From Micropruina glycogenica (GTDB lineage: Bacteria > Actinomycetota > Actinomycetes > Propionibacteriales > Propionibacteriaceae), in NCBI RefSeq assembly GCF_900289045.1, contig NZ_LT985188.1, positions 2,790,001 to 2,854,000 of the forward strand: DNA of 64,000 nucleotides. Reading direction: 5' to 3'. The notes below the pieces were generated by a model that worked only from the letters and a program-made list of their open reading frames with translations, searched no databases and was not told the DNA's origin. The translations under genes and the position numbers were made by a program. Of this stretch, positions 1 to 8,943 are shown one piece after another (position 1 is the first letter of the stretch; every line of letters begins with the position of its first letter).

Positions 1-2
1 AC

Positions 3-1523
3 GACGCCATCGCCGACCTCAACCGCGACACCCTCACCAAACTGGCCACCCTCACCCCCCGCGACGAGGTCGACCGGGTCACCGTCGCCGCCATGAACGA
101 GCGCCTCGGCCTCGACCTCGAACTGCACGTCGCCGGTGAGCAGTTTCGCGACCTCAACAACATCGCCTCACCGCTGCAGGGCTTTCGCGACATCTTCGAC
201 GTGATGCCCACCGACACCGAAGAGCACTGGTCGAACATCGCCTCACGGCTGGCCGGCGTGCCCCAGGCGGTCACCGGTTACCTGGCCTGTCTGCGCGAGG
301 GCGTCCGGCGCGGCGAGCTGCCGCCGGCCCTGCAGGTGCGCGAAGGCATCGCGCAGGCCGCCGAACTCGCCGAGCCCGAAACGTCGTTCTTCACCACCTT
401 TCACCGCGAGAGCGACCAGTCCGAGGCGCTGAGCGCAGACCTGACTCGCGCCGGCGAGGCGGCCGCCGAGTCGTACGGGCTGCTGGCTGAGTTTCTGCGC
501 GAACTCGAGGCGGACGCTCCCGCCGACGACGCCGCCGGACGCGAGCGCTACCAGCTCTGGTCGCGCACCTTCTTGGGCGCCGCGGTCGATCTGGACGAAA
601 CCTACGAGTGGGGCCTCGACGAGCTGGCCCGGGTGAGCGCCGAACAAGACGCCGTGATCGAAGCCATCGCGGGCCCCGGCGCCGGCATTGACGACGCCGT
701 GCGCGTGCTCGACGGCGACCCGGCGCGCAAGTTGCACGGCACGAAAGCCCTGCAAGAGTGGATGCAGCGCACCGCCGACGAGGCCATCGGCGAACTCAAC
801 GGGGTTCACTTCGACATTCCCGAACAGATGCGGCGCATCGAGTGCATGATCGCCCCCACCCAGAACGGCGGCATCTACTACACCGGGCCGTCCGACGACT
901 TCAGCCGCCCCGGCCGCATGTGGTGGTCGGTGCCGCCGGGCGTGGAAGAGTTCAACACCTGGCGCGAGAAGACCACCGTGTACCACGAGGGCGTCCCGGG
1001 CCATCACCTGCAGATCGGCCAGGCCGTCTACAACCGCGACGAGCTGAACCTGTGGCGCCGGCTGGTCTGCTGGGTGTCGGGCCACGGCGAGGGCTGGGCG
1101 CTGTATTCCGAACGGCTGATGGAAGAGTTCGGCTACATGGACGACTTGGGCGACAAGTTGGGCCTGCTCGACGGTCAGCGCATGCGCGCCACCCGCGTGG
1201 TGCTCGACATCGGCGTACATCTGGGCAAGCGAGCCCCGCAGCAGTACGGCGGCGGCACGTGGAACGCCGACAAGGCGTGGGAGCTGCTCAAGGCCAACGT
1301 GAACATGGACGAGAAGTTCCTACGCTTCGAACTCAACCGCTACCTGGGCTGGCCGGGGCAGGCGCCGTCGTACAAGATCGGCCAGCGGCTGTGGGAACAG
1401 GTGCGTGCCGAGGCTGCCGAGCAGGCGGGCGACGACTTCTCGCTCAAGGCGTTTCACACCAAGGCGCTCAACCTCGGTTCGCTGCCGTTGAGCGTGTTGC
1501 GCGAGGCGGTACTGGCCGGCTGA
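3..1523 (+). CDS. DUF885 family metallopeptidase-like protein (5' end outside window)
   Basis: The reading frame is open from base 3, so the N terminus lies upstream of the window; an internal ATG at 93 is not a convincing start. The protein carries HEGVPGHH at about residue 328 of the visible frame, which fits the HExxPGHH motif of the DUF885 family, a group of zinc-peptidase-like proteins related to gluzincins. The region around it (YYTGPSDDF, ERLMEEFGY) also fits DUF885. No signal peptide can be judged because the start is missing. A second metallopeptidase (M3) lies 1.5 kb downstream on the other strand. The substrate is not known; a peptidase role is family knowledge, not shown here. Confidence 0.85.
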   Translation, partial: DAIADLNRDTLTKLATLTPRDEVDRVTVAAMNERLGLDLELHVAGEQFRDLNNIASPLQGFRDIFDVMPTDTEEHWSNIASRLAGVPQAVTGYLACLREGVRRGELPPALQVREGIAQAAELAEPETSFFTTFHRESDQSEALSADLTRAGEAAAESYGLLAEFLRELEADAPADDAAGRERYQLWSRTFLGAAVDLDETYEWGLDELARVSAEQDAVIEAIAGPGAGIDDAVRVLDGDPARKLHGTKALQEWMQRTADEAIGELNGVHFDIPEQMRRIECMIAPTQNGGIYYTGPSDDFSRPGRMWWSVPPGVEEFNTWREKTTVYHEGVPGHHLQIGQAVYNRDELNLWRRLVCWVSGHGEGWALYSERLMEEFGYMDDLGDKLGLLDGQRMRATRVVLDIGVHLGKRAPQQYGGGTWNADKAWELLKANVNMDEKFLRFELNRYLGWPGQAPSYKIGQRLWEQVRAEAAEQAGDDFSLKAFHTKALNLGSLPLSVLREAVLAG

Positions 1524-1536
1524 TCGGGCGGACGCC

Positions 1537-1700
1537 GCTGGTTGAGCGTGAAGAAACCCCTGATCAGAGGGGTCTCAACAGGCTCGGCCAACGGGTTGGC
1601 CGGCCGGTCTCATTACAAGACGAGGCACCATCGAATGCCGAACCACTGCTGTTGAGCTTGTCGAAACCCTCGTCACGGGTCTCGACAGGCTCGACCGCCC
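1537..1700. repeat. Family B interspersed repeats (GTTGAGC...GTCGA, paired inverted)
   Basis: Two convergent pairs of the short motif GTTGAGC-TTGTCGAAACCC fill the gap between the DUF885 gene and the next gene. The first pair is degenerate (around 1540-1590) and the second is well preserved (1651-1700). Each pair could fold into a hairpin and may act as a bidirectional terminator for the two convergent genes. The same motif recurs in at least ten other gaps of this window. Confidence 0.75.
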
Positions 1701-1707
1701 TCGTTCG

Positions 1708-2844
1708 CTAGAACGACACCCAGCGGTACCCGTCGTCGGCGTTCAGCAACACCCCAGCGTCGTTGGCGTACAGAATCGACGGCAGCACCTTGTTCTTGAC
1801 CAGCACCTTGCCGGTGCGGGCGCTCAGCACGTCACCGCGGGTGCCCTTGCGCCACACATACGCCCAGTCGAGCAGGCTGACCACCGCAACGCCCTTGCGG
1901 GCGCGATGCCACAGCCGCTTGCCGGTGGCCAGGTCACGGCCGCTCAAGCCGGCTGTGGTGAGGTAGACCACGGTGTTGCGCGTGGCCGCGTAGGTCGGCT
2001 CGTCGGTGGAGAGCTTGCCGGTCAGGGCCAGCCGGCGGCCGGTGGTGGCTGACAACCACACCGCCTTCGTGCCCTGCTTGACGACCACGACGTTGCCGCG
2101 CCGGGCGACCAGCGGCCCGAGCGAGCTGGACGCCTTCCACTGCACGGTGCCCTTCGCACGGTCACGCCCACCGCTGCGGGTGATCACCATCGTGGACGTG
2201 GCCCCGACCGCCTGGTCGTTGGCCACCCAGGCCAGCACGCCGTCGCTGGTGCGCACCACCGCGGTCTGCCGGCCCGACTCGGGGTTGTCGGCCAGCACGA
2301 TGGTGGTGGCGTCGGTCGCCACCACTCGGGGCGGCAGGTCGACACGCAACTTGCCCGCCGCGTCCGCAACCACGTGCTCGGCCTGCACCGCACCCGTGGC
2401 GGCGTCGATCAGCAGCAGGTCGAGCCGGCCGACGCCGTCTACGTCGACGGTGCGCACGGCCACCACGGTGCGTCCGTCGGCGCTGAGCCCGACCGTCGGC
2501 TGGGCGTCCCAAGGCGTGCCCTTGGTGAACTGGGCCTGCCACGCGGTGAGCCCGGTGCCGAGGTCGAGGGCGGTGACCGTGCCGTCAGGGTCGGCCACGA
2601 AGGCGCGTGCGCCCAGAATCGCGTAGTGCCCGGCCGGGCCGAGTTGCACCGGCGTGCCGCCGGCAAGGTCGGCCGCCAGCGGCGGCTTGGTCGGCTTCGC
2701 GGGCGTCGCACCGGGTGTGGACGACGCAGTGGCCGCGGGGGCCGGGCCGGCTACTTCGGGCGAGGTTGCCACCGGCCCTGCACACGCCGTCAGCGTGATC
2801 GCCAACATGACGATTGCCGCGCGACACGGCCCCGATGCCCGCAT
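1708..2844 (-). CDS. Secreted lipoprotein with PQQ-like beta-propeller repeats
   Basis: 378 residues from the ATG at 2844. This start is chosen because it gives a typical lipoprotein signal peptide (MRASGPCR, a hydrophobic core, then lipobox LTAC) and discards an arginine-rich upstream extension. A Pro/Ala/Thr-rich linker follows the lipobox cysteine. The rest has repeated blade-like units with motifs such as ALDLGTGLTAW and GRDLATGKRLW, typical of PQQ-binding-like beta-propellers. No catalytic residues are recognisable. It is probably anchored on the outer face of the cytoplasmic membrane as a binding or scaffold protein; the ligand is unknown. Confidence 0.75.
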   Translation of the reverse strand: MRASGPCRAAIVMLAITLTACAGPVATSPEVAGPAPAATASSTPGATPAKPTKPPLAADLAGGTPVQLGPAGHYAILGARAFVADPDGTVTALDLGTGLTAWQAQFTKGTPWDAQPTVGLSADGRTVVAVRTVDVDGVGRLDLLLIDAATGAVQAEHVVADAAGKLRVDLPPRVVATDATTIVLADNPESGRQTAVVRTSDGVLAWVANDQAVGATSTMVITRSGGRDRAKGTVQWKASSSLGPLVARRGNVVVVKQGTKAVWLSATTGRRLALTGKLSTDEPTYAATRNTVVYLTTAGLSGRDLATGKRLWHRARKGVAVVSLLDWAYVWRKGTRGDVLSARTGKVLVKNKVLPSILYANDAGVLLNADDGYRWVSF

Positions 2845-2925
2845 ACATCCATCGTCTCTCGCTGCGACGCTTGGGGCAAGGGCTTGCGCAGCCGCCGTCA
2901 AAGAAGAGCTGAAAACCCTAGCCAG

Positions 2926-2990
2926 AGAAGGTCTCGACGGGCTCGACCAACGACACGCTCGACCACCGAGAAGCTGGATCAACGACCGGC
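2926..2990. repeat. Family B interspersed repeat
   Basis: GGTCTCGACGGGCTCGACCA at about 2931-2950 is followed by diverged copies up to 2990. It lies between the beta-propeller lipoprotein start and the end of the M3 peptidase gene. Confidence 0.65.
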
Positions 2991-3004
2991 TTCGACCGAC
3001 GACC

Positions 3005-4915
3005 TCAGCTGTTCAGCCAGGCCTCGAACGCTTCGGTGTTGTACGGCCGGCCGAGAAGGCTCTCGACCAGGTCGGCGGCGTCCCGGCTGCCACCCGGCCT
3101 CAGCACTTGGTCGCGGTAACGCGTCGCCACCTCGGCGTCGAACAGGTCGTCACGATCGAAGGCGCTGAACAGGTCTTTGGCGATGACCAGGCTCCACATG
3201 TAGGTGTAATAGCCCGACGTGTACCCCTCGAGATGGCCGAACCCGGCGTAGAAGTGGGTGTCGGGCAGGGGGTCGATCAGGCTGTAGGCCGCCGCCAGTT
3301 CGAGCATGCGCGCCGTCGGATCCGCCGGACGCTCGACGTGCAGCCGGTAGGCCAGCGCGGCGTAGAACATCTGCGTGCGGGCCAAGAAACCCTTGCCGAA
3401 CTCGTCCGCCGCCTTCATGGCCGTCACCAACTCGACCGGAATGGGCACCCCTTCGGAGTCGGTGGCGAACGTGCGCAGCACGGAGGCGTCCCACGCCCAC
3501 TCCTCCAGCAGCTGGCTGGGGGCCTCGACGAAGTCCCACTCGGTCGCTACGCCCGAGAAGCGCACCCACCGCTGCTGGCCGCCGACGATGTTGTGAATCA
3601 GGTGGCCGAACTCGTGAAACAGGGTCACCACGTCGCGGTGATCCATGAGGCCACGGGGAAAGTTGCACACCAGCACGCTCTCGGGCAACTGCGCGTCGAG
3701 CACGCCGGGCACCATGTCGAAGTTGGCCGCGTGGTTGTACTTGCGCTCGCGCGGGTGCAGGTCGAGGTGAATCCGGCCCAACGGGGTGCCGTGATCGGCG
3801 GCGCTGACGTCGTAGGTGGTCACGTCGGGGTGCCACGCGTGGGCGTCGGACGGCGCAACCGGCGTGAACCGCAGCCCGAACAGCCGCGCGGTCACCTCGA
3901 GCAGCCCGTCGTGCACCTTGGTGAAGTCGAAGTAGCGTCGCACCTGCGTGGCGTCCACCCCGTAGCGCTCGCGTTTGATCAGTTCGGTGTAGTACCGCCA
4001 GTTCGACACGTCGATGACGCGCTCGCCGTCTTGGACGGCCCGCTCGCGCAGCACGGCGATCTCACGTTCGCCGGCCGGCAGCGCGGCGGCGCTGACGGTG
4101 TCGATGAACTCTGCGATCGCCGCCCCACTGCCGATCATCTTGACTTCGGCGTCGTAGTCGGGCCAGTCGGCATAGCCCAGCAGGCTCGCCAATTCGTGCC
4201 GAAGGCTCAGCAACTCGGCCAGCACCGGGTCGTTGACCGGCCAGGCCAGGTTGAAGAACGTGTGTGCCACCGACCGGCGGGCCGCGGCGTCGGTGGCGAA
4301 GGTGAGAAAAGGGTGCACGTCGGGGTACTCGGTCGAGATGCTCACCATGCCGTCGTCGTGGGCCGGGTGCGCCGCCACGTAGTCGGCGGGCAGCCCGGCC
4401 AGGGCGCTGGACGGCACCCGCGTGATCGCCCGGCCGTCACGAATGTTGCGCGAGAACGTCTGGCCCAGTTCGGTGAGCCGCGCCTCGAGCTCACGCACCC
4501 GGCCGCGCACCTGCTCGTCGCGATCGACGCCCGAGCGGCGAAACGACTGCAGCACCTTGGTCAGCAGGCGGGCGGCTCCGTCGTCCAGTTCGCCGGGCTG
4601 CACCGACGCCAGGGCGGCATACACATCCGGGTCGAGGTACAGGTCGGTCTCGTAGCTACGCACCTCCACTTCGAGCGCCTCGGCCCGTTCGATCACCGCC
4701 TCGTCGGGGTGCACCGAGGCCAGCAGGTTGGCCAACGCGCCGGCGTTGCGCAGCGCCGTGGTGGCGTCGTTCCACAAGGGCAGCATGCCCGCGTCGCCGC
4801 GCGGCAGTGCCAACAACTCGGTCACGCTCTGCCGGGCCGCGGAGAGTTCGCCCTCGCCGTGCTCGTGCAGCCAGCCCAACCAGTCGGACGCGGGCAGTGC
4901 CAATGTCGCTAGCAT
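3005..4915 (-). CDS. M3 family metallopeptidase (thimet oligopeptidase / Dcp type)
   Basis: 636 residues from the ATG at 4915; a GTG-type upstream extension to 4960 would overlap the promoter of the next gene and is not used. The M3 zinc motif HEFGH lies at about residues 434-438, with the third zinc-ligand region in the following EAPSQLLEEW segment, which is highly characteristic of M3 peptidases. The length fits the family (about 640-700). There is no signal peptide, so the enzyme is expected to be cytoplasmic and to degrade short peptides. It diverges from the YCII gene, with 71 bp between the starts. Confidence 0.93.
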   Translation of the reverse strand: MLATLALPASDWLGWLHEHGEGELSAARQSVTELLALPRGDAGMLPLWNDATTALRNAGALANLLASVHPDEAVIERAEALEVEVRSYETDLYLDPDVYAALASVQPGELDDGAARLLTKVLQSFRRSGVDRDEQVRGRVRELEARLTELGQTFSRNIRDGRAITRVPSSALAGLPADYVAAHPAHDDGMVSISTEYPDVHPFLTFATDAAARRSVAHTFFNLAWPVNDPVLAELLSLRHELASLLGYADWPDYDAEVKMIGSGAAIAEFIDTVSAAALPAGEREIAVLRERAVQDGERVIDVSNWRYYTELIKRERYGVDATQVRRYFDFTKVHDGLLEVTARLFGLRFTPVAPSDAHAWHPDVTTYDVSAADHGTPLGRIHLDLHPRERKYNHAANFDMVPGVLDAQLPESVLVCNFPRGLMDHRDVVTLFHEFGHLIHNIVGGQQRWVRFSGVATEWDFVEAPSQLLEEWAWDASVLRTFATDSEGVPIPVELVTAMKAADEFGKGFLARTQMFYAALAYRLHVERPADPTARMLELAAAYSLIDPLPDTHFYAGFGHLEGYTSGYYTYMWSLVIAKDLFSAFDRDDLFDAEVATRYRDQVLRPGGSRDAADLVESLLGRPYNTEAFEAWLNS

Positions 4916-4986
4916 GACCAGCACCCTAAGCGGCGACGCCCGTAGCCACCAAGACCACAATGGGGGTACCCGTACCGAGGAGTGTC

Positions 4987-5328
4987 ATGCCCGAGTACCT
5001 GATCTACTTCAACCAGTCATGGGTCGGCGACCACACGCAGGAGTGGTTCCGCTCACGGGTCGCGCCCTCGACGGCGGTGGTCGAAGAGATGAAACAAGCC
5101 GGCGTCTACGTGTTCGCCGCCGGTGTAGAAGAGAACGGGCCGATCTATACCGCCGACCCCACCCAGGGTGAGGAGGTGGCGGTCACCGACGGCGCCTACG
5201 TCGACCAACCCGACCATCTGGGCGGGTTCGCCATCGTGCGGGTCGACGACGACGAGGCGGCCAAGTACTGGGCGGCGAAAGTCGCCGAGGGGTGCGGCTG
5301 GCCACAAGAGGTGCGACGAGTCTGGTGA
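4987..5328 (+). CDS. YCII-related domain protein
   Basis: 113 residues. The start at ATG 4987 is set by GAGGAG eight bases upstream. The sequence has the small alpha/beta fold pattern of YCII/DGPF proteins (MPEYLIYFNQ at the N terminus, a GPIYTADPT turn, GGFAIVRVDD near the end). Members are dimeric ferredoxin-like proteins; enzymatic roles are known for only a few relatives. It sits 8 bp before the convergent end of the DNA glycosylase gene. Confidence 0.85.
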   Translation: MPEYLIYFNQSWVGDHTQEWFRSRVAPSTAVVEEMKQAGVYVFAAGVEENGPIYTADPTQGEEVAVTDGAYVDQPDHLGGFAIVRVDDDEAAKYWAAKVAEGCGWPQEVRRVW

Positions 5329-5336
5329 CCCGCCGG

Positions 5337-6251
5337 TCAGTTCGCCGGCAGATGTGTACGGGGCGCCATGCGCGGCCCGTGCCGTTCGCGCCAGCGTCGC
5401 ATGCCCAGCAGCGCCTGCACGCGGTGTCGGTGCGGCCGGTAAGGCTCGAGCAACTCGGCCAGTTCGGCGTCGTCCATGTCGCGGCCCAGAAGCGCGTGCC
5501 CAATCTCTTTGGCGATGTGGTAGTCGCCGAAGCTGACTGCGTCGGCGTCGCCGTGCGCCCGGAAGCGCACCTCGGCCGAGGTCCACACCCCGACGCCGGC
5601 GATCGAGCGCAGTCGGGTGTCGGCCTCATCGAGGGGCACCTGCAGGGTGCGTTCGAGCGCGTCGGCCACCTGCGCGCAGCGCACCAGCGTGCGTGACCGG
5701 GCCGGGTCGATGTGCAGCTTCAGCCACTGCCACGAGGGAATCATGCGGACGATCTCGGGCCCGGGCGGCACCCACAGGTGCAGGGTCTGCCCCGGCCCGG
5801 GTGCCCGTTCGCCGTGAAAGTGCACCAGCCGACGAAACCCGCCGAACGCCTCTTGCCCGGTGACCTTCTGTTCGATCACCGCCGGCAACAGCGCTTGCCA
5901 CACCAGGTTGCCGCGGCCCAAGCGCCAGTGCGGGTGCTCACGCAGCGCCTGGCTCAGCTGCGGGTGCCGGGGCACGAAACCCGACGGGTCGTCGTCGGCG
6001 CCGAGCATGGTCGGTAGCTGGTCGAGCACCCACTCGGCACCCTCGCCCCAGGCCTCGGCGACGATCACGCCCTCGATGTTGAGCGGCTGCACGGCCAGTG
6101 TGGCGGGGCCGAGCGGAGTGCGAATGCCGCGCCAGTGCCGTCCACGATCGACGCGGTAGGTCGGGTCGCCCGCCCCCTTGCGCCAGGTCGCCCAGATCTG
6201 GCCGACCGGGCACGGCCAGTCGGGTCGCCACTCACGCACGATGGGCTGCAC
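5337..6251 (-). CDS. DNA-3-methyladenine glycosylase family protein (HhH-GPD, AlkA-like)
   Basis: 304 residues from a GTG at 6251. A helix-hairpin-helix segment (LRSIAGVGVWTSAE, about residues 214-227) precedes FGDYHIAK. There Asp243 aligns with the catalytic aspartate of AlkA-type HhH-GPD glycosylases. The N-terminal 100 residues form the usual TBP-like lobe. The family removes alkylated bases in base excision repair. No Fe-S cysteine cluster is present, in keeping with the AlkA rather than the EndoIII branch. The gene points away from LigB with the family A palindrome between their starts. Confidence 0.88.
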   Translation of the reverse strand: MQPIVREWRPDWPCPVGQIWATWRKGAGDPTYRVDRGRHWRGIRTPLGPATLAVQPLNIEGVIVAEAWGEGAEWVLDQLPTMLGADDDPSGFVPRHPQLSQALREHPHWRLGRGNLVWQALLPAVIEQKVTGQEAFGGFRRLVHFHGERAPGPGQTLHLWVPPGPEIVRMIPSWQWLKLHIDPARSRTLVRCAQVADALERTLQVPLDEADTRLRSIAGVGVWTSAEVRFRAHGDADAVSFGDYHIAKEIGHALLGRDMDDAELAELLEPYRPHRHRVQALLGMRRWRERHGPRMAPRTHLPAN

Positions 6252-6293
6252 CCGGTCAACCTACCCGCGGCTGCGGACACTTCACGCAGCACC

Positions 6294-6361
6294 ACGTAGC
6301 TGCCTGTGTGACACGAAGCTGCCTGCAGGCGGGCAGCGAAGTGTCACAAAGGCAGCTACGT
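6294..6361. repeat. Family A 68-bp nested palindrome, copy 1
   Basis: Two 33-base arms with a 2-base centre. The outer 12 bases ACGTAGCTGCCT are perfectly matched by AGGCAGCTACGT, followed by TGTGACAC/GTGTCACA and CTGCCTGC/GCGGGCAG. It is the most symmetrical of four copies of identical length (others at 21883, 23637 and 42761). It occupies the divergent gap between the glycosylase and ligB. Confidence 0.9.
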
Positions 6362-6395
6362 CGATCTGTCGGTGCCGGTCGGCAGAATGGACGCC

Positions 6396-7880
6396 ATGCT
6401 GCTCGCCGAGCTCGTCGTCACCTCACACAGGGTGGCCGCCACCCGTTCACGGCTGGCCAAGGTGGCCGCGCTCGCCGATGCGCTGGCTGCGGCAGCACCT
6501 GACGAGATCGAGATCGTCACCTCGTACCTGTCGGGCTCGTTGCGGCAGCGACGCACCGGCGTCGGCTGGCGGTCAGCCCGGGCGACGGTTCCGCCGGCGT
6601 CCGAACCGAGCCTCACGGTCACCGAGGTCGACGCCGTCTTCGAGGCTCTGGCCGGCCTGTCGGGCAGCGGTTCACAACTCGCCCGCAAGGCCCAACTCGA
6701 CGACCTGATGGCCCAAGCGACGGCCGACGAACAGCAGTGGCTGGCCGGCCTGATCACCGGCGAAACCCGGCAGGGCGCCTTGGACGGGCTGATGATCGAC
6801 GCCGTCGCCAAGGCCTCGGGTATGCCTCCCGCCGACATCCGTCGCGCCGTGATGCTGGCCGGCGCCACCCCTCCCGTGGCCCACGCCGCACTCACCCAGG
6901 GCGCGGACGCCATCGCGGGCATCGGTCTGGTGGTGGGCCGTCCGGTGCGGCCCATGCTGGCCGCCAGCGCCAAGACGGTCGCCGAGGCGATGGCCGCGCT
7001 GCCCGGCGAGGTGGCGGTCGAGGCCAAGCTCGACGGCATTCGCATTCAGGCCCACCGCGACGGCGAGGTGGTGCGGCTGTTCACCCGCAGCCTCGACGAC
7101 ATCACCGACCGGCTGCCCGAGGTGGTCGCCGCGGTCGCTGCGCTACCGGTGCGGCGGGCGATTCTCGACGGTGAGGCGCTGTCGCTGGGTGCCGACGGCC
7201 GTCCGATGATGTTTCAAGACACCGCGTCCGCCGACACCTCGCTCACCCCCTTCTTCTTCGACCTGTTGGCCCTCGACGACGACGAACTGCTCGACCTGCC
7301 GGCCCGTGAACGCAGCAGTCGGCTCGCCCAGCTCGTTCCCCAGGCCTCAAGGGTCGCCCGGTTGGTCACCGCCGATGTCGACGAGGCCCAGGCATTCGCC
7401 GAGCGAACCCTGGCGGCCGGTCACGAGGGCGTGGTCATCAAGGCGCTCGACGCCCCCTACGAGGCCGGCCGGCGCGGTTCGTCGTGGGTGAAGGTGAAGC
7501 CTGTACACACCCTCGACCTGGTGGTGCTGGCCGTCGAGTGGGGTTCTGGACGGCGCCGCGGCACGCTGTCGAACATTCACCTGGGCGCCCGTGACCCTGC
7601 CACTGGCGGGTTCGTGATGCTCGGCAAGACGTTCAAGGGCATGACCGACCAGATGCTGGCCTGGCAAACAGAGCGGTTCACAGAACTGCAGACCCACCAC
7701 GACGACTGGACGGTCTACGTGCGCCCCGAGCAGGTGGTCGAGATCGCGTTCGACTCGCTGCAACGCTCCAGCCGCTACCCCGGCGGCCTGGCGCTGCGGT
7801 TCGCCCGGGTGTTGCGCTACCGCGACGACAAGAGCGCCGACCAGGCCGACACCATCGACGACGTGCGGCGTTTGGCCTAG
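6396..7880 (+). CDS. ligB: ATP-dependent DNA ligase (mycobacterial LigB type)
   Basis: 494 residues. The active-site motif EAKLDGIR places the adenylated lysine at about residue 211. The nucleotidyltransferase domain is preceded by an all-alpha DNA-binding domain (residues 1-200) and followed by the OB-fold with WVKVKPVHTLDL and EWGSGRRRG. The C-terminal half is very close in wording to what I recall of Mycobacterium tuberculosis LigB. The start MLLAEL matches the N terminus of that protein, so 6396 is preferred; ATG 6387 (MDAMLL) has a slightly better ribosome site and remains possible. This is an accessory ligase, since actinobacteria replicate with NAD-dependent LigA. Confidence 0.93.
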   Translation: MLLAELVVTSHRVAATRSRLAKVAALADALAAAAPDEIEIVTSYLSGSLRQRRTGVGWRSARATVPPASEPSLTVTEVDAVFEALAGLSGSGSQLARKAQLDDLMAQATADEQQWLAGLITGETRQGALDGLMIDAVAKASGMPPADIRRAVMLAGATPPVAHAALTQGADAIAGIGLVVGRPVRPMLAASAKTVAEAMAALPGEVAVEAKLDGIRIQAHRDGEVVRLFTRSLDDITDRLPEVVAAVAALPVRRAILDGEALSLGADGRPMMFQDTASADTSLTPFFFDLLALDDDELLDLPARERSSRLAQLVPQASRVARLVTADVDEAQAFAERTLAAGHEGVVIKALDAPYEAGRRGSSWVKVKPVHTLDLVVLAVEWGSGRRRGTLSNIHLGARDPATGGFVMLGKTFKGMTDQMLAWQTERFTELQTHHDDWTVYVRPEQVVEIAFDSLQRSSRYPGGLALRFARVLRYRDDKSADQADTIDDVRRLA

Positions 7881-7899
7881 CCAGTGCCTTGCCAGAGGT

Positions 7900-7938
7900 G
7901 GCGGGCCGAAGGTCCCCGAGTGCACAGTCCGGCCCGCC
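7900..7938 (+). terminator. Possible hairpin terminator after ligB
   Basis: GGCGGGCC (7900-7907) and GGCCCGCC (7931-7938) are perfect 8-base inverted arms with a 23-base loop, 20 bp after the ligB stop. There is no T-tract, so this is weak support. Nothing else is recognised between 7881 and 8100. Confidence 0.35.
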
Positions 7939-8100
7939 GGCGCCAAATGCAGTACGGCTAACATTCGTCTGACCACCCCCGATGGCGCATTCATCACACA
8001 CTCGGCAGCGTCGAGCCAGCCGGCACCTCGGCGGCGTCACAGCCTGCCCAGCAGGCGCTCACGGCCGGCCCGGTGGCGGTGCCGGCTGACGAGCGGCACG

Positions 8101-8775
8101 TCAACTGCCGTAGCGCACCGGGGTGCTGGCGAAGCCCGGGGTGTCGTCCTCAACCTCATCGGGCTCGTCGGGCAGAAACTCGATTGCTCCGGTCGCGGGG
8201 TCGAGCACGCCACCGGCGATCTTCACCTGGCCCGAGCGGGTGAGGGTGAGCAGCGAGTCGGCATTACGCAGGGCGGCCCGCAGCGCTCGCACGTGGCCGC
8301 TGGCCGGTTTGCCCAGCCGGGTGCCGGCCGCGGCCAGGGGCACCCAGGCGGCCAGGTCGCCCGGCAGGGGTACTGGGCCCGCAGCCCGGGCGTCGGCCGC
8401 GGCCGTCAGCACGCCGCACCCGCTGTGGCCCAACACCAGCACCACGCCGACGTTCTGCACCAGCACGGCGTACTCGATCGCCGCCATCGTGTCGGCACCC
8501 AGGCTGGGGCCGGCGGTGCGCACGCATTGGACGGCGCCCGGCTTCTCGGCGAACAGGTGCTCGCCGGCGGCGTCCGGCTCGAAGCAGCCGACCACCAACG
8601 CGAACGGAAAGGCAGCCCTGGTCGGATCCCCGGGCGCTTGCGCGTCTCCGCTCAACCGTTTGACGTGGCGCTCGTTGCCGGCGTGAAGCCGCTGCAGGGC
8701 CTGCCCTGACGGCATGCGGTGCTCTGGAAGTCCAACGGGCCGCATCCACTCGGGAACCTGAACGGGAGCAGCCAC
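8101..8775 (-). CDS. Beta-carbonic anhydrase-like protein with altered active-site dyad
   Basis: 224 residues from GTG 8775, which has AGGGTCGG seven bases upstream; a longer frame to 8898 has no supported start. The zinc ligands of the beta class are present: Cys64 (VVGCFEP), His117 and Cys120 (GHSGCG). However, the usual CxDxR motif reads CFEPD, so the Asp is Glu and the Arg is Asp. In known beta enzymes that Asp-Arg pair orients the zinc and gates the active site. The protein may be a poor hydratase, or may have another role. The overall order (RTAG, AAIEYAV, LVLGHSGCG) is clearly that of the family. Confidence 0.8.
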   Translation of the reverse strand: MAAPVQVPEWMRPVGLPEHRMPSGQALQRLHAGNERHVKRLSGDAQAPGDPTRAAFPFALVVGCFEPDAAGEHLFAEKPGAVQCVRTAGPSLGADTMAAIEYAVLVQNVGVVLVLGHSGCGVLTAAADARAAGPVPLPGDLAAWVPLAAAGTRLGKPASGHVRALRAALRNADSLLTLTRSGQVKIAGGVLDPATGAIEFLPDEPDEVEDDTPGFASTPVRYGS

Positions 8776-8943
8776 GTCAACCGACCCTAGTGAGCGGGCA
8801 TTTAGTTGTCGAGACGGCGGTGGTTTCGTTCGACAAAAGGGCCGACCAGCGGCTCGGACGGCGTTCGCTCTGATCAAACCAAGACAGCCGAGTTTCAACG
8901 AACTGCCTGGCTAGTTGGATTGCCGCTCCAGCCTGTTCTTGTG

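Noticed and set aside
2654-4912. 752-residue plus-strand open frame
   Set aside because: It is the complement of the M3 peptidase gene and shows only Gly/Val/Arg/His-rich sequence.
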